Assembly: GCA_019022495.1 (NCBI GenBank)
Contig: JAFEKR010000002.1
Span: forward strand, 4,278,001 to 4,342,000
Length of the DNA: 64,000 bases
Reading direction: 5' to 3'
From: Epichloe hybrida
Taxonomy: Eukaryota; Ascomycota; Sordariomycetes; Hypocreales; Clavicipitaceae
Shown here piece by piece: positions 11,686-21,121 of this stretch. Every line of letters starts with the position of its first letter. Positions within the stretch are counted from its first letter, which is position 1. Below the pieces are notes generated by a model. It searched no databases and was not told the origin of the DNA. It saw only the letters and a list, made by a program, of their open reading frames with translations. Position numbers and translations under genes: made by a program.

Positions 11686-12660
11686 TCATTGCATTTTTTT
11701 TTTTCGGAACTTTTTCTCTCACAATTTTGCATCTGCCAAGGGAGGAAGAACTTGGCGGTTCGGAACAAGGCGTTTTAGGGAAGGGGGGGGTTGAAATTGA
11801 TGGGGCTGGGCTCCGGCCTGTGCCGGCTTTCGCTAGGTTTTCGTCAATGTATTCCCGGAGCTCCTTTAGCTCGCTCTGGGGAAGGGACAAACCCCCTGAA
11901 GTGCGCCTTCTACCAGGGAATCAGTGGAATTCCTAGGGTTTATCCCATTAGTTAACGGGATTCCGATGGACACGAGCTAGTATAACACTATCTAAGACTA
12001 GAAAGATCCCATCAGCTTCAAGGACGATCTCCTTTCCCAGAGCGACTTAAAGGAGCTCTGGGAATGCATTGACGAAAACCTAGCGAAAGACCGTCGAACA
12101 CGAAGGTTGCATGTCATGGGGTACCGGAGCTCGATACATGTACATTGATTGCTTTGTTGGAAGTGCAGCACACTACTTTCTGAAAAAAAAAAAAAAAAAA
12201 AAAAAAATTCAATTGGGAATCGCAAATCAAGTCGATGTGTCGGAGCACCTACGGAAGTCTGCATGTGCAATGATAGCCCGGGAAATAAATGGCGGCGATA
12301 CAGACGTCCTCTTGAATTGCTCATACAATTGATACCGCTGACGGAAACAACTTTTGGAACGCACATTTGTACGGCCATAGCTGACACCAGCCTCTATTTA
12401 CTAGACTTTATGCAGCTCTGTAGGTCCCCAAATTTTTCAACACTGCCGTGATCATGATCAGGGCGAAGGAATCACAAGTACATCTTTATTGACGTTCAAT
12501 GCTCTTCGTGACTTCAGTCGTAAAACATTAAAAAAAAAAAAAAAAAATTGCGGCCCAGCGCCGTGTTGTCCCACCCAACTCAATAATTTTCTTTCTTCAC
12601 TAAATCCAATATGGCCATGTTCTCCCTTTATGCGAAAACAGTATCGCGCGTTTAGTTGCC
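11686..12660. other. Intergenic region with poly(A)/poly(T) tracts
   Basis: Apart from the inverted gypsy fragments, the region holds a poly(A) run of about 25 at 12,182-12,206 and another A-run at about 12,530-12,547. The last 200 bp probably include the 3' untranslated part of the minus-strand YIP1 gene. No further gene is supported. Confidence 0.5.
11827..12089. mobile_element. Inverted pair of short Ty3/gypsy pol fragments
   Basis: About 60 bp at 11,827-11,886 recurs in inverted orientation at about 12,028-12,089 with few mismatches. Read on the minus strand the left arm encodes L-P-Q-S-E-L-K-E-L-R-E-Y-I-D-E-N-L-A-K. Read on the plus strand the right arm encodes L-S-Q-S-D-L-K-E-L-W-E-C-I-D-E-N-L-A-K. 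This is the segment just before the reverse-transcriptase domain in Ty3/gypsy pol (Y-x-L-S-x-x-E-L-K-x-L-R-E-Y-L-D-E-N-L-x-K-G). Both arms stop at the same internal point, after the codon for Lys, and the flanks diverge. The copies are truncated and separated by about 140 bp. Confidence 0.7.
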
Positions 12661-13692
12661 TTACTTGTTGAGCTTGGCAGCGGCATTGGCCAGCGATCCA
12701 CTGCCTCTGCTGCTGAAAATACCCATGATGCCAAAACCAACATAGAACAGAGCCAGAGGATAGGCCACAAGGCCCCGCATGCCCTTCATCCTTCCGACAG
12801 CACAGAACATGCCGCTTGCGCTGTATGTGCACCACATGATGGCGGTGGTGGTGAGAACAATGCCAGCGGGCGTGTCCATGGGCATGACAATTCCGAAGAG
12901 GCTTGTAAGCACGAGTGGAAGGAGGCAGTATCCGAGAACGGAGGCGGATCGGGGAAAGGTGAGCGTTGCCGAGAAATGGCCTCCTGGCTGATTGGGAGTC
13001 TGAGCAGGAGGTTCATTATATTGAGAGTGGTAGGATTCGGAGGGGGGTTCCGTCGGCGACATGAGCGACAGGATCATGTGCAGCGAGATCGATCCTAGCA
13101 GGGCTAGGCCGTAGATGTATCCGAAGTGCACCTTGCCCGAGAACAACAAGAAGGTTCCGAAGAGGAGGAAAAAGAGGATCGGGCCGGCGAGATCGGAATC
13201 GTCCATTATGTGCTGGTTGATATGCCTGAACGGGTTCAGCACTGCCAGTGTCTGCCCAAGGCTGTTAGTAAGATGTTTGCCTCGAGAAATCCCGTACCGA
13301 GATGAATCCGGTGCATCAGTTTCACAGCATACCTTCATCTGAATGTGTCCAAAATTCACTCCAAGCTCCTCCAGCAAGGGAGGCTCGCCATCGTAACCTT
13401 CTGTTGAGAAAGCAGCTAGCCATCCGGTCCTTAACCCTCCATGCTCGCCCATGCGTCCTGAGACACCAGCGCCACCAAACCCAGCAGAGGCGAACCCAGC
13501 TTGAGCACCGGAGCCAAAGCTCCCCGAATGTGAAGGACCACCGCCGTAGCCATAGGAAGCTTGTTGTGGAGTGGCAGCCCCTGACACCGCGGGGGAGTAG
13601 GACGATGGGTAGAATTGGAGGTTTTGCGCACCCCCAGCAGCTGGCGCAGCGTATGGGGGGTTACTCGGCTGGCCACCGTAATAGCTGGACAT
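12661..13692 (-). CDS. yip1: YIP1 family Golgi/ER vesicle-budding protein
   Basis: Two exons (13333-13692 and 12661-13251) around an 81-bp intron at 13252-13332 give 316 residues. The intron is a multiple of three and lacks stops, so it can be misread as coding; removing it restores the family junction H-I-Q-M-K/T-L-A-V-L-N-P-F. The N-terminal third is Gly/Ala/Pro/Tyr-rich and cytosolic. It is followed by the conserved P-P-L-L-E-E-L-G-V-N-F and D-S-D-L-A-G-P-I-L-F-F signatures and about five membrane segments. In yeast, Yip1 binds Rab GTPases (Ypt1, Ypt31) together with Yif1 and acts in COPII vesicle formation and ER-Golgi traffic. The start is ATG at 13692 in a CCACCATGT context. The sequence is intact, with typical length for fungal orthologues, which carry longer N-termini than yeast. 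Confidence 0.93.
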   Translation of the reverse strand: MSSYYGGQPSNPPYAAPAAGGAQNLQFYPSSYSPAVSGAATPQQASYGYGGGPSHSGSFGSGAQAGFASAGFGGAGVSGRMGEHGGLRTGWLAAFSTEGYDGEPPLLEELGVNFGHIQMKVCCETDAPDSSRYGISRGKHLTNSLGQTLAVLNPFRHINQHIMDDSDLAGPILFFLLFGTFLLFSGKVHFGYIYGLALLGSISLHMILSLMSPTEPPSESYHSQYNEPPAQTPNQPGGHFSATLTFPRSASVLGYCLLPLVLTSLFGIVMPMDTPAGIVLTTTAIMWCTYSASGMFCAVGRMKGMRGLVAYPLALFYVGFGIMGIFSSRGSGSLANAAAKLNK

Positions 13693-14572
13693 GGTGGACG
13701 TCGTCAGAAGGGGGAGGGATAGGTCGGACACTGGGAGGAGCGTTGCGGTCAGGCCGGCGTCTGATATTGCTTCAGTCGGACGAGGTGGCTATTCCAGCCA
13801 GCAAGCTTGCCACGAGTTGGCCAGGACAGCTTGTGCCGCTGGCTGGGCTCGGGGTCGGTCCTTGAGTCGGAAGTTGTTACTGCCTTAGATTCAAGGCAGC
13901 CATAACAACAGACCGCAGAGTATCAACAACACATCTGCTGACAAGTCTTCAACCCGTTTCTAGTTTTGACAGGCAACGTTCTGATTATTGCTTTCGGCGA
14001 AACATAGCACCCTTGGAGTCATGAAAATTCAAATTGGTCGGATGTCACTAACTGCAGGGGCGGCTCACGGTGCAAGTCGCGCCGGGAAGAAGGCATGAGC
14101 AACTGTGATTGAGAATGCGATCCAATGAACGTTGGAGAATGAATGTTCTCGTCTGTCATTGCTGTCCATGTCTGAGGGTACAATCATGCCCACCGAAGTC
14201 TCTCAGCGGTACGGAGTACAAGTTACTGAATTATAGGCAGCAAATCGCCTGAACCTGGTATCTCTGCTCGAACCAGGTCACCTAGCTTGTACCGCAACTG
14301 ATATCCCATGCAAAACTTGATTGCAAACAGACGAAACGTGTCAAAGCATGAATATACAAGTAACCGAAACGACCCCTCAGCGGAATGAATCTCCCTACAG
14401 CACTTTCAGCAAAAGAAGCCCCGACGAATCCCCCCCCCCGTATTCAACATCATCCGAATCATCTCTCCAAGAGTAGCAATCATTATCAGTATTACCACCT
14501 GGCTTTTTATTAACACCCTCAAAATTGCAGCTGCCCACAATGGCGTGAAAACACTTCGAGCACAGGTAGATA
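13693..14572. other. Intergenic region upstream of YIP1 and downstream of the F-box gene
   Basis: This contains the YIP1 promoter side and the 3' flank of the minus-strand F-box gene. A GTACGGAGTAC-type motif lies at 14,209-14,220 and a C-run near 14,430-14,440. I see no supported gene. Confidence 0.5.
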
Positions 14573-16300
14573 CTAGGTGAGTGAGTGCCGTTTCAGTCCA
14601 TTGCTCGATGGTTTCCTGTTAAGCCAAACGCATCCTTTTTTGACCTCTGGCTGTACCACAGAATAGTACTTGAACCAGTATCGTGACGTTTCGCAGGCGA
14701 TTTGCCTGAAGGACACAGGGTGCAGGACACGATCCTGTAATCCGAGAATCTCAATGGCAGTTGCATGAGATGCAATATACTTGTTTTGCACAATTCGAGG
14801 CTCCCTCACAAGTAGCCGAGCCCCCGTATGCCGCTCCGCGGCTCGTTCCCAGGCACTCACGACATCGGTCGTTAGCAAGAGAGGCCAATTGCTATGCCAC
14901 TCAATGAATGCCTGCACGCCAGCTGCCTCGTACCGAAATGCACAAACGTTACCTTTTGTGCCGTTCCAAATATTTAGCTTCGCCAGCGCCGGCATATTCA
15001 AGGCGGCTCTACCTGCATTTTCTAGCATTTCATTGACTATTGTAACGTCTGAGGATCTGTTCAAATACCGAGAGGTCAAAGTAAGCACACTCAAGTGGCC
15101 CCAGACATATTCTGGGTAGACTGCTGCCCTAAAAAAGTCTCGAGCGTCAACCATATATGACGCTGAAAGCGTTTGAAGCCGTTGGCTCCTTCGCGCCAAT
15201 GTCGTGCCAACAAATGCATCTGGTGTCCTAACCAACTCGCGACAGCCGAACCATTTTGGAGAACGTCGATGACGGTAAACAACAGTGTTGTGATCCTCAT
15301 TGAAGTCTTCAAACATGGTGAGGCTCCGGACGGTGTCTGGCAGCGAGGCAGCGATCATCATACCGAGCTCTGTTTCAACAACCGGCGGTTACTAGCGACC
15401 CAAAAAAGACGACGAGAAAGTAGCACGATGGAAAGAGGGGCCTCGGGAGTGACACCTACCAAGGTCGTCGGGATAGCCGTTTTTGAACGGACACCATTGG
15501 AAAGGTCTCCATGACTCGATAAGAACGCGGCGCAAGCAAGGAAGCCTCTGTAAGATCCGTCCCAGCGTCGCTGGTTCGAGCTGCCAGCGGGTTTGTCTGC
15601 GGACTATAAAGCTTGTGACTGCTGGCACCGTGGGCAATTCATCTACGGTGCATGAGAGGAAACCTCCTGCTAAGTTTATGGAAGGTAGGCTCGGAGGACC
15701 CGTTTTTCGTCCTTGGAGCCACCTGTGCCCTGGATGCGAGATATTTGGGCGGTTCCTTTCAAGAGGCCCGCGGACGTCAAAAGGGCTGGTATCGAAATGC
15801 AGGTCGTTGTAGAAGGCATGTTCCATGTCACTAGGTGAACACGCGCTGATCTCCAGTGAAAGTCCGGGAGCCCCGGGCCTTTGCTCTGTGTCCCATGAGC
15901 GTAGGATATGGAAGGTCCGTTTGATGGCGTCTTCGACCAGGGCTGCATTGTATTTGGGCAGTGATTCAGAGGACTCGGAGCTGTAATCTACACAGTCAGG
16001 GCAGTCATATGTGGCCAGGTCAACCTTAACCCAGAGGTAGCGCACTAGGCTCTGTTGACGACGAGTCAATCTTCGGATGTTTTCTAGGGAAGTCTGCGTG
16101 ACGAAGATGTTGCGGTACGTCTCTCGTTCGAAAAACTCAAACCAATCTCTGCAGACTAGCGCGTGTGAGGGGATGAGGCCCGGTGTTCTTCTGAGGGGCC
16201 TCCCAACTGGCTGATGCTCTTCTGGCGCGTCAAGCCGAGCAAACACCATGTTGAGTATGATGAGACGCGTGCCATACGAGAGGGTTGTCCATTCAGCCAT
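14573..16300 (-). CDS. F-box-like protein (DUF6546-type, fungal)
   Basis: Two exons, 15460-16300 and 14573-15369, join across a 90-bp intron (GTAGGT...CAG, branch-like GCTAGTAAC) to give 545 residues. The N-terminus (residues 1-60) has an F-box-like helix pair around L-V-C-R-D-W-F-E-F-F, followed by a region with the W-V-K-V-D-L and S-L-E-I-S patterns seen in fungal proteins annotated as F-box/DUF6546. The C-terminal half has conserved Trp and aromatic residues (W-G-H-L-S, W-x-R-A-A-E-R-H-T-G-A). Such proteins are thought to be substrate adaptors of SCF ubiquitin ligases, often in lineage-expanded families, but no target can be inferred. No membrane or secretion signal is seen. The frame is intact and the family name is moderately secure. 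Confidence 0.8.
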
Positions 16301-16882
16301 GTTGATACTGTATTAGTGAGTGCAGGTTGATGATTTTATTTGTTCGCAGAAAGAAAACAAAGCACATGAAGAAGCAAGGACATTTGGAGTATATATAGAT
16401 TGTGTGTCACTGTGAAGTTTAGCTTTCTTAAAAAAGCAGGAAAAAAAGTGTGTTCTGGACATGTGGCGTCGTCTTTAGCCTTCCTGGACTACCAAGAAAT
16501 TTCCCTCCACCCACCACGGGGAGGTAGACGACATGGGTGGGATAAGAATACTTCGGGATGGTAACGATAATGCGAAGGATAATCACACTTCGGGGTGATA
16601 ATGATAATCAGAATAGGGGGCTGTCACCATGACGTAAGTTGGCGTCCTTCGGAAAACAAATGATTAAAACTTTCTCTCTGCGTAAGTCTACGAGACGAAG
16701 TAGTAATACGGCTTGGTTGCGTTGTCGTAGCCTACACCCTGCAACAGCCGGACTTCACCGCCAGGCCGACCGCTCATTAATGGGCAGAGGTACAAGGTAC
16801 TAGCTTAAGGATATTGTGATCTGATAAGTGCCGCCAAAACAGACATATAGGCCCGAAATGCCGTTCTTTGAGTCACGAGGGA
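16301..16882. other. F-box gene promoter region
   Basis: This is the upstream region of the minus-strand F-box gene. A short imperfect repeat of GATAATG/GATAATCA units with interspersed ACTTCGGG lies at about 16,550-16,615. No gene is supported. Confidence 0.4.
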
Positions 16883-17564
16883 CTAATATGCCAATCCGGA
16901 CGGCCAGACGAAGGGACGGAGCCCCTGCCTGCGCTCCTGGAAGGTGACCTCCTTGATCATCTTCTTGTCAATGTCCATCGTGCTGTCATTTTTCGCGTTA
17001 TATTGTTCTTGCAGTGCGTCCTACAAGTTTTAAATATTAGCTTTTTACTATTTGCTATAACACTTGAAGAACTTATCTATTGACATACCATTGCACCGCT
17101 CTAACTCTCTGAGGGTGTTTGGGCAATTGGCTACAATTTCTCCCGTCGTTATGTTATACATAGGAGCTAGCGACATCTCCCTAAGGATTACTACACTACT
17201 TGCCAGTTTTGAAGCAAGGTTCCAATTGCTACTTATTATATTAGTTCATTGGGTAACGTGCCATATATACTCTCAAGTTGTTACTTACGATACTCTCATG
17301 TCTAGTTGTATTGACGTTATATCTTGGCGCATTGTCGTTATATCGTGCCGCTCGTCCTCACACAGTTTGAGGATGAGCGGGCCGCATTGTGAACCTGTTG
17401 CGGAATTCCTCTTCAGTCGTCTCGGTGACCGAACCAAGGGCACCCTTTCGCTTCTTGGTTGGTGACTCAGCTGCTTCTGAGGATGTGCGTCGTGGTGATG
17501 GCCGTACCCGTGGCGGAGGAGGACGAGAAGGTGGTGGTGGCGCGGAGGCCACAAGCAAGGACAT
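16883..17564 (-). CDS. Conserved hypothetical protein, gene model incomplete
   Basis: Coding sequence is clear but not fully resolved. From an ATG at 17564 the first part is Pro/Arg-rich with a basic P-T-K-K-R-K-G stretch (possible nuclear signal). A second frame then reads L-I-L-K-L-C-E-D-E-R-H-D-I-T-T-M-R-Q-D-I, a short heptad-like helix. It splices at 17289 (GTAAGT, intron 17232-17288) in perfect phase to S-S-N-W-N-L-A-S-K-L and onward to A-P-M-Y-N-I-T-T-G-E-I and N-C-P-N-T-L-R-E-L, a pattern I associate with uncharacterised fungal coiled-coil proteins. The link between the first two frames (about 17,390-17,410) and the final exon (16883-17020, ending F-V-W-P-S-G-L-A-Y) do not join in phase with obvious splice sites. 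The gene may be frameshifted or decaying. Confidence 0.45.
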
Positions 17565-17639
17565 TGTGATGCTTGCTGCTGGTGTTGTTTTTATTATTTT
17601 CGTCATTGTTTTCGTTATTGTTGTTTTGGTTTTTGATTT

Positions 17640-17872
17640 TTTCATCGCTGTTGTTGTTCTTGTTCTTGTTCTTGTTATCGTTTTTGTTGTTGTTGTTTTT
17701 GTTGTTGTTGTTTTTGTTGTTGTTGTTTTTGTTGTTGTTGTTGTTTTTGTTGTTGTTGTTTTTGTTGTTGTTGTTTTTGTTGTTGTTGTTTTTGTTGTTG
17801 TTGTTTTTGTTGTTGTTGTTTTTGTTGTTGTTGTTTTTGTTGTTGTTGTTTTTGTTGTTGTTGTTATTGTTG
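17640..17872. repeat. 15-bp microsatellite (TTTTTGTTGTTGTTG)n
   Basis: About a dozen near-perfect tandem copies of a 15-bp GTT/TTT unit occur. Read on the minus strand one frame gives blocks of four Asn and one Lys; on the plus strand one frame gives Val-rich runs. Because the unit is a multiple of three, all frames stay open and no coding claim is made from that. It lies just upstream of the hypothetical minus-strand gene ending at 16883. Confidence 0.9.
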
Positions 17873-17946
17873 TAGTTGCTGGTCCTGGCTCTGGTGCGAT
17901 GGAAAGAGATTAATGACAAGAAGAGAAAAGGAAAAAAAAAAATCAC

Positions 17947-18191
17947 TCGAATCGATCGAGGTATTTAGTGGACAAAGGTCTTGCTCTTGCCAGATGAAAA
18001 CATGGTAATTACGTCCGGGGAAATAAAGCTACATACTGAACGTGTCCAGGGATAGAAAGCTATTTACTGAACAAAGGTCTTGCTCTTGACAAACGTGCCA
18101 TCAGGAAGGTGGGTTGTCTCGTTCCTGCTACACATGCCGGGACACGAAACGGAGACCTCCATTCATCCACACTCTCAATGTACCAGGTAGA
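17947..18191. other. Short intergenic stretch
   Basis: Two imperfect copies of a phrase around GTGGACAAAGGTCTTGCTCTTG and CTGAACAAAGGTCTTGCTCTTG lie at about 17,970 and 18,070, a local duplication of about 22 bp. Nothing else is supported. Confidence 0.4.
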
Positions 18192-18883
18192 CTAGAGTTC
18201 AAATGGATACAGGCCAAGTAAGTTTAAATACTTCAACGAGCACTTGGATAACGAGACGTTCGAGAAACGGTTAGTATCCTTGCCCCTCGTGCACAACAGA
18301 ACTGGCGCCATCGGTGAGATGTCCCAGAAGTACAGAGGAACTGGGATCTCCGGATCGCCAAGGGATACAGTTCTTCCATCTATCATAAGTTGGCAGCAGC
18401 GGAGTGATGTCTTGTTTCCTGCTGGCGTCGCTTCGAATCGGCCACGAAGAAGTCACCATCTGGGCTAGCCTCAGCCTCCATGATGACATCGGCATCTGCT
18501 GCAGGCAGGACATTTTCGCCACTCTTAGTATCGTTGGACATGCTCATGATCTTTGCATAAGCCATACGATAGCCGCCGGCGATGCAGGCACGAATGCACT
18601 GAGGTCGCATGGCTTCTCGTGTCTCGGCAAGCCTACACAGCGTCGAAGCTGACGGCAACGTTGAATACCAAATCCAGTATGGAAGCTCATCATCTGGAAT
18701 TGGTGGTTGAGCGTCCAATGGACGGCTGACATTGTTATTCATGACATGCCTCGCATGAATAGCCCTTCGTAAAACTGAGCTGTCGTCTTCATCCCAACCA
18801 GCGGCAACAACTTGCATGGTATCCGGATTGCGAGCCAGCAATACGCCAAAGAAGTGCTCCGATAGACACCTGGCATTATACAA
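18192..18883 (-). pseudogene. Hypothetical protein, probably frameshifted
   Basis: The minus strand carries a 166-residue protein-like frame from 18883 with L-P-Y-W-I-W-Y-S-T-L-P-S-A-S-T-L-C-R-L-A. This motif resembles a segment seen in uncharacterised fungal proteins, sometimes beside ankyrin repeats. It stops at 18383. Another frame directly below continues as D-G-R-T-V-S-L-G-D-P-E-I-P-V-P-L-Y-F-W-D-I to 18192. The two halves look like one protein broken by a single-base shift or joined by an intron I could not place. Upstream, near 18,990-19,180, another short protein-like frame may be a further exon. There is no assignable function. Confidence 0.35.
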
Positions 18884-19858
18884 TGCAGCTCGTACTCAAG
18901 AGTACGACTTGGGCGGCACCGGCACCAAGAACAAGCGTCCCTTGATGGCAAAGCGACGTAACTTTGGCGCCGACTTGCCAAAGTTCAAGATCTTGTGTAT
19001 GGCGACACGACACCACGGGTGATGGCGAGTTGATCCCGTACGTCAACGACCTCGTCAATCCGCAGCCATTTAATTAGATGAACAATTGGCATACAAACAA
19101 GGAGACCAAGAAGGCACTGGACGACCGCTTCTCTGACTGCAAGTACAAGCGCAACGACAGAGGCAAATGCCGCTATCAAGGGCCATGGCCGGTTCCAAGG
19201 GCATTATGAGAACATATGCTCGCGCAGACGGTCTCTCGCAGAGAACCTCTCGCAGACGGCCTCTCGCATTGCGCGCTTTGCATTTGTTGCTGGCGAGGTT
19301 GCCAACGGGTTGTTTTTGCCGTCCGTTGGGGAAATCATTGACGATCCCAACTCAACTGGTGGTGTGGTGTGATGTGGGTGCGGTGTGGTGTGGTTGTGAT
19401 TACGCAATGCCAATCAGCAAAGAGAGAGAAGAAGAAGAAGAGCCAGAGCCAGAGCCAGCCCTCAGCCCTCAGCCCTCACCGATGACTGCTGACTGCTCAG
19501 CCACAACCATGACAACCATCCAGTGGCAACGCCGATAACTATCGTCTAAAAATAGCGATACATGAAAGAATGCCCGTGACGGTGGTGGGTGACGTGTGCT
19601 TGGTGGTGTCGTTCGGCCATTTCGTATGGCAGGCCGCCAACCTCGTGCGCTTCTTGGTCAACCGGTCTCGGGGTATAAGTAAAGAGTCGGACGCTGTTGA
19701 ATCGCTGTTGAATCGCTGTTGAATCAATTGATCCATCATCTTGGCTACCTGGGTGCCCGTTCCATATTACCATCTGCACATCTACTCCGTACATCGCTTC
19801 ATAATAATACTCCTGCCTACATCTATCTGCAAGTACAACAAGACAAGACAGCCAAAAA
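18884..19858. other. Intergenic region before the GPI-anchored protein gene
   Basis: A CTCTCGCAGA-type repeat (three imperfect copies) occurs at about 19,224-19,268, a GTGGTGTG-rich patch at about 19,360-19,400, and AGCCAG/CAGCCCT runs at 19,440-19,480. A TACTCCGTAC motif lies at 19,783-19,792 in the leader region of the next gene. Confidence 0.4.
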
Positions 19859-20329
19859 ATGCGAACCATGGCCACTCTCCGGGCCGTCTTGGCCGTCTTG
19901 GCCGTCTTGGCTGCCTCTGCTGCCTCTGCCGCCTCTGCCGCCCCAGCCGCCCCTGATGAGGCTTCCGTGATCGCCACGGAGCCATCAACAAACATAACAA
20001 ACACCACCACCGTCACTTTCATCCCACCGCCTCTCTCTACGGGCCACACCGCGCCCACCGCGCCCACTGCGCCTTATCACGGCAACACGACTGTCGTTGT
20101 GCCTCCCTGCTCTACCCCATACCCCATCTCCTCGACTGTTTCGGCATCACCGATTCCCTCGGCGAACTGGACTGCTACTCACACCACTGCCACCGGTCTG
20201 CCTCCTGTTCCCACCGCCTCCAATACCGGTGCGCCGACCGCACCTCCCACAGCCGGTGCCACCATGAACGCCCAAAACTCATTCTTGGCCATTGGGGTTG
20301 CGGTGGTCGTAGCTGTCCTGACTTTGTAA
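19859..20329 (+). CDS. Small Ser/Thr-rich GPI-anchored cell-surface protein
   Basis: A single exon encodes 156 residues (147 or so if the second Met at 19868 is used). The N-terminus is a strong signal peptide, basic then Leu/Val/Ala-rich, with an Ala-Ser repeat up to about residue 28. The middle is dominated by Thr, Ser, Pro and Asn, with several N-x-T/S sites and T-A-P-T-A-P repeats, as in heavily O-mannosylated wall proteins. The C-terminus is a hydrophobic tail (F-L-A-I-G-V-A-V-V-V-A-V-L-T-L) after a small-residue stretch G-A-T-M-N-A-Q-N-S that could serve as the GPI attachment site. The expected location is the plasma membrane or cell wall. No catalytic domain is present. The function is probably structural or adhesive, inferred from composition. 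Confidence 0.8.
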   Translation: MRTMATLRAVLAVLAVLAASAASAASAAPAAPDEASVIATEPSTNITNTTTVTFIPPPLSTGHTAPTAPTAPYHGNTTVVVPPCSTPYPISSTVSASPIPSANWTATHTTATGLPPVPTASNTGAPTAPPTAGATMNAQNSFLAIGVAVVVAVLTL

Positions 20330-21121
20330 CGTCAACACTGGCTTCTGAAAGACCAGCTTCAACCACTTGGGATATTGCGGACACTCATTACAAGGCGTTT
20401 TCGGAGACGACTACAGGCATGATACTACTACATGTACTAGATAAGACGGCGTCTGCCGCAAAAAGTGGCTTTTTTTTTTCTTTCTTTTTTCAAATATTTG
20501 TTAAAGACCGTTTAATCCGAAACCATCATAGTCATAATACATATTTACATTCGCACTAATACATCATCTTGGAAAATACCAAACCGCTGATAACCGGCTA
20601 AATGCTCCGTTGCCGACGTAGCAGATCGAGAAGAGGCACGGAATTTGTCCAAATCGCAAACAAGATCGGGGAAATCCTTGATAATTTCCAGCGCATGGGC
20701 TCGTAGCTCAGCCATCTCGGCATATCGCCCTTCAGCACCCGAGTTATCGTGTAAATTTGATATGTACTTCAAGTGTTCATGGGCCAAAGTTTGGCAACTG
20801 GGCAAGGGGGGGGTCACCGCTAGGCCCCAGCGCCTAATACAGAGTCATGCTGCACCAACAAGCAAGTCCCGCCCCCAATACTGACTAATCACGACGCTCG
20901 AAGGGGGGGGGGGGATGGACCCATAAAAGATTATCGCACAGGACGTTTTTTTTTTTTTCCTCGAGGTTAATACGAGGGGGGTCAATTCGCTCGCTTGCGA
21001 CAAGCAAGGCTTTCATCACACACGACCCAGCGTCATCACCCAAGTCGTCGGACTCGCTCATTGATTGAGCTACGCAACTCACCACAGCTCTCTACGCAAG
21101 GTACGCCCTCTTCCTGTGAAC
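20330..21121. other. Intergenic region between GPI protein and TRF4-type gene
   Basis: A T-run at 20,469-20,492 probably belongs to the 3' region of the GPI-protein gene. A minus-strand frame at 20,545-20,817 (90 aa, A-E-L-R-A-H-A-L-E-I-I-K-D-F) is protein-like but isolated, with no recognisable partner exon. G-runs at about 20,805-20,812 and 20,905-20,914 and a T-run at 20,947-20,958 precede the next gene. Confidence 0.4.

Noticed and set aside
17389..17913. Val-rich plus-strand frame across the 15-bp microsatellite
   Set aside because: Open only because the repeat unit is a multiple of three; the opposite strand has the better-supported gene.
20545..20817. 90-aa minus-strand frame between the GPI protein and the TRF4-type gene
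   Set aside because: Protein-like composition but no recognisable family, no upstream exon, and it lies in a plausible UTR/intergenic zone.
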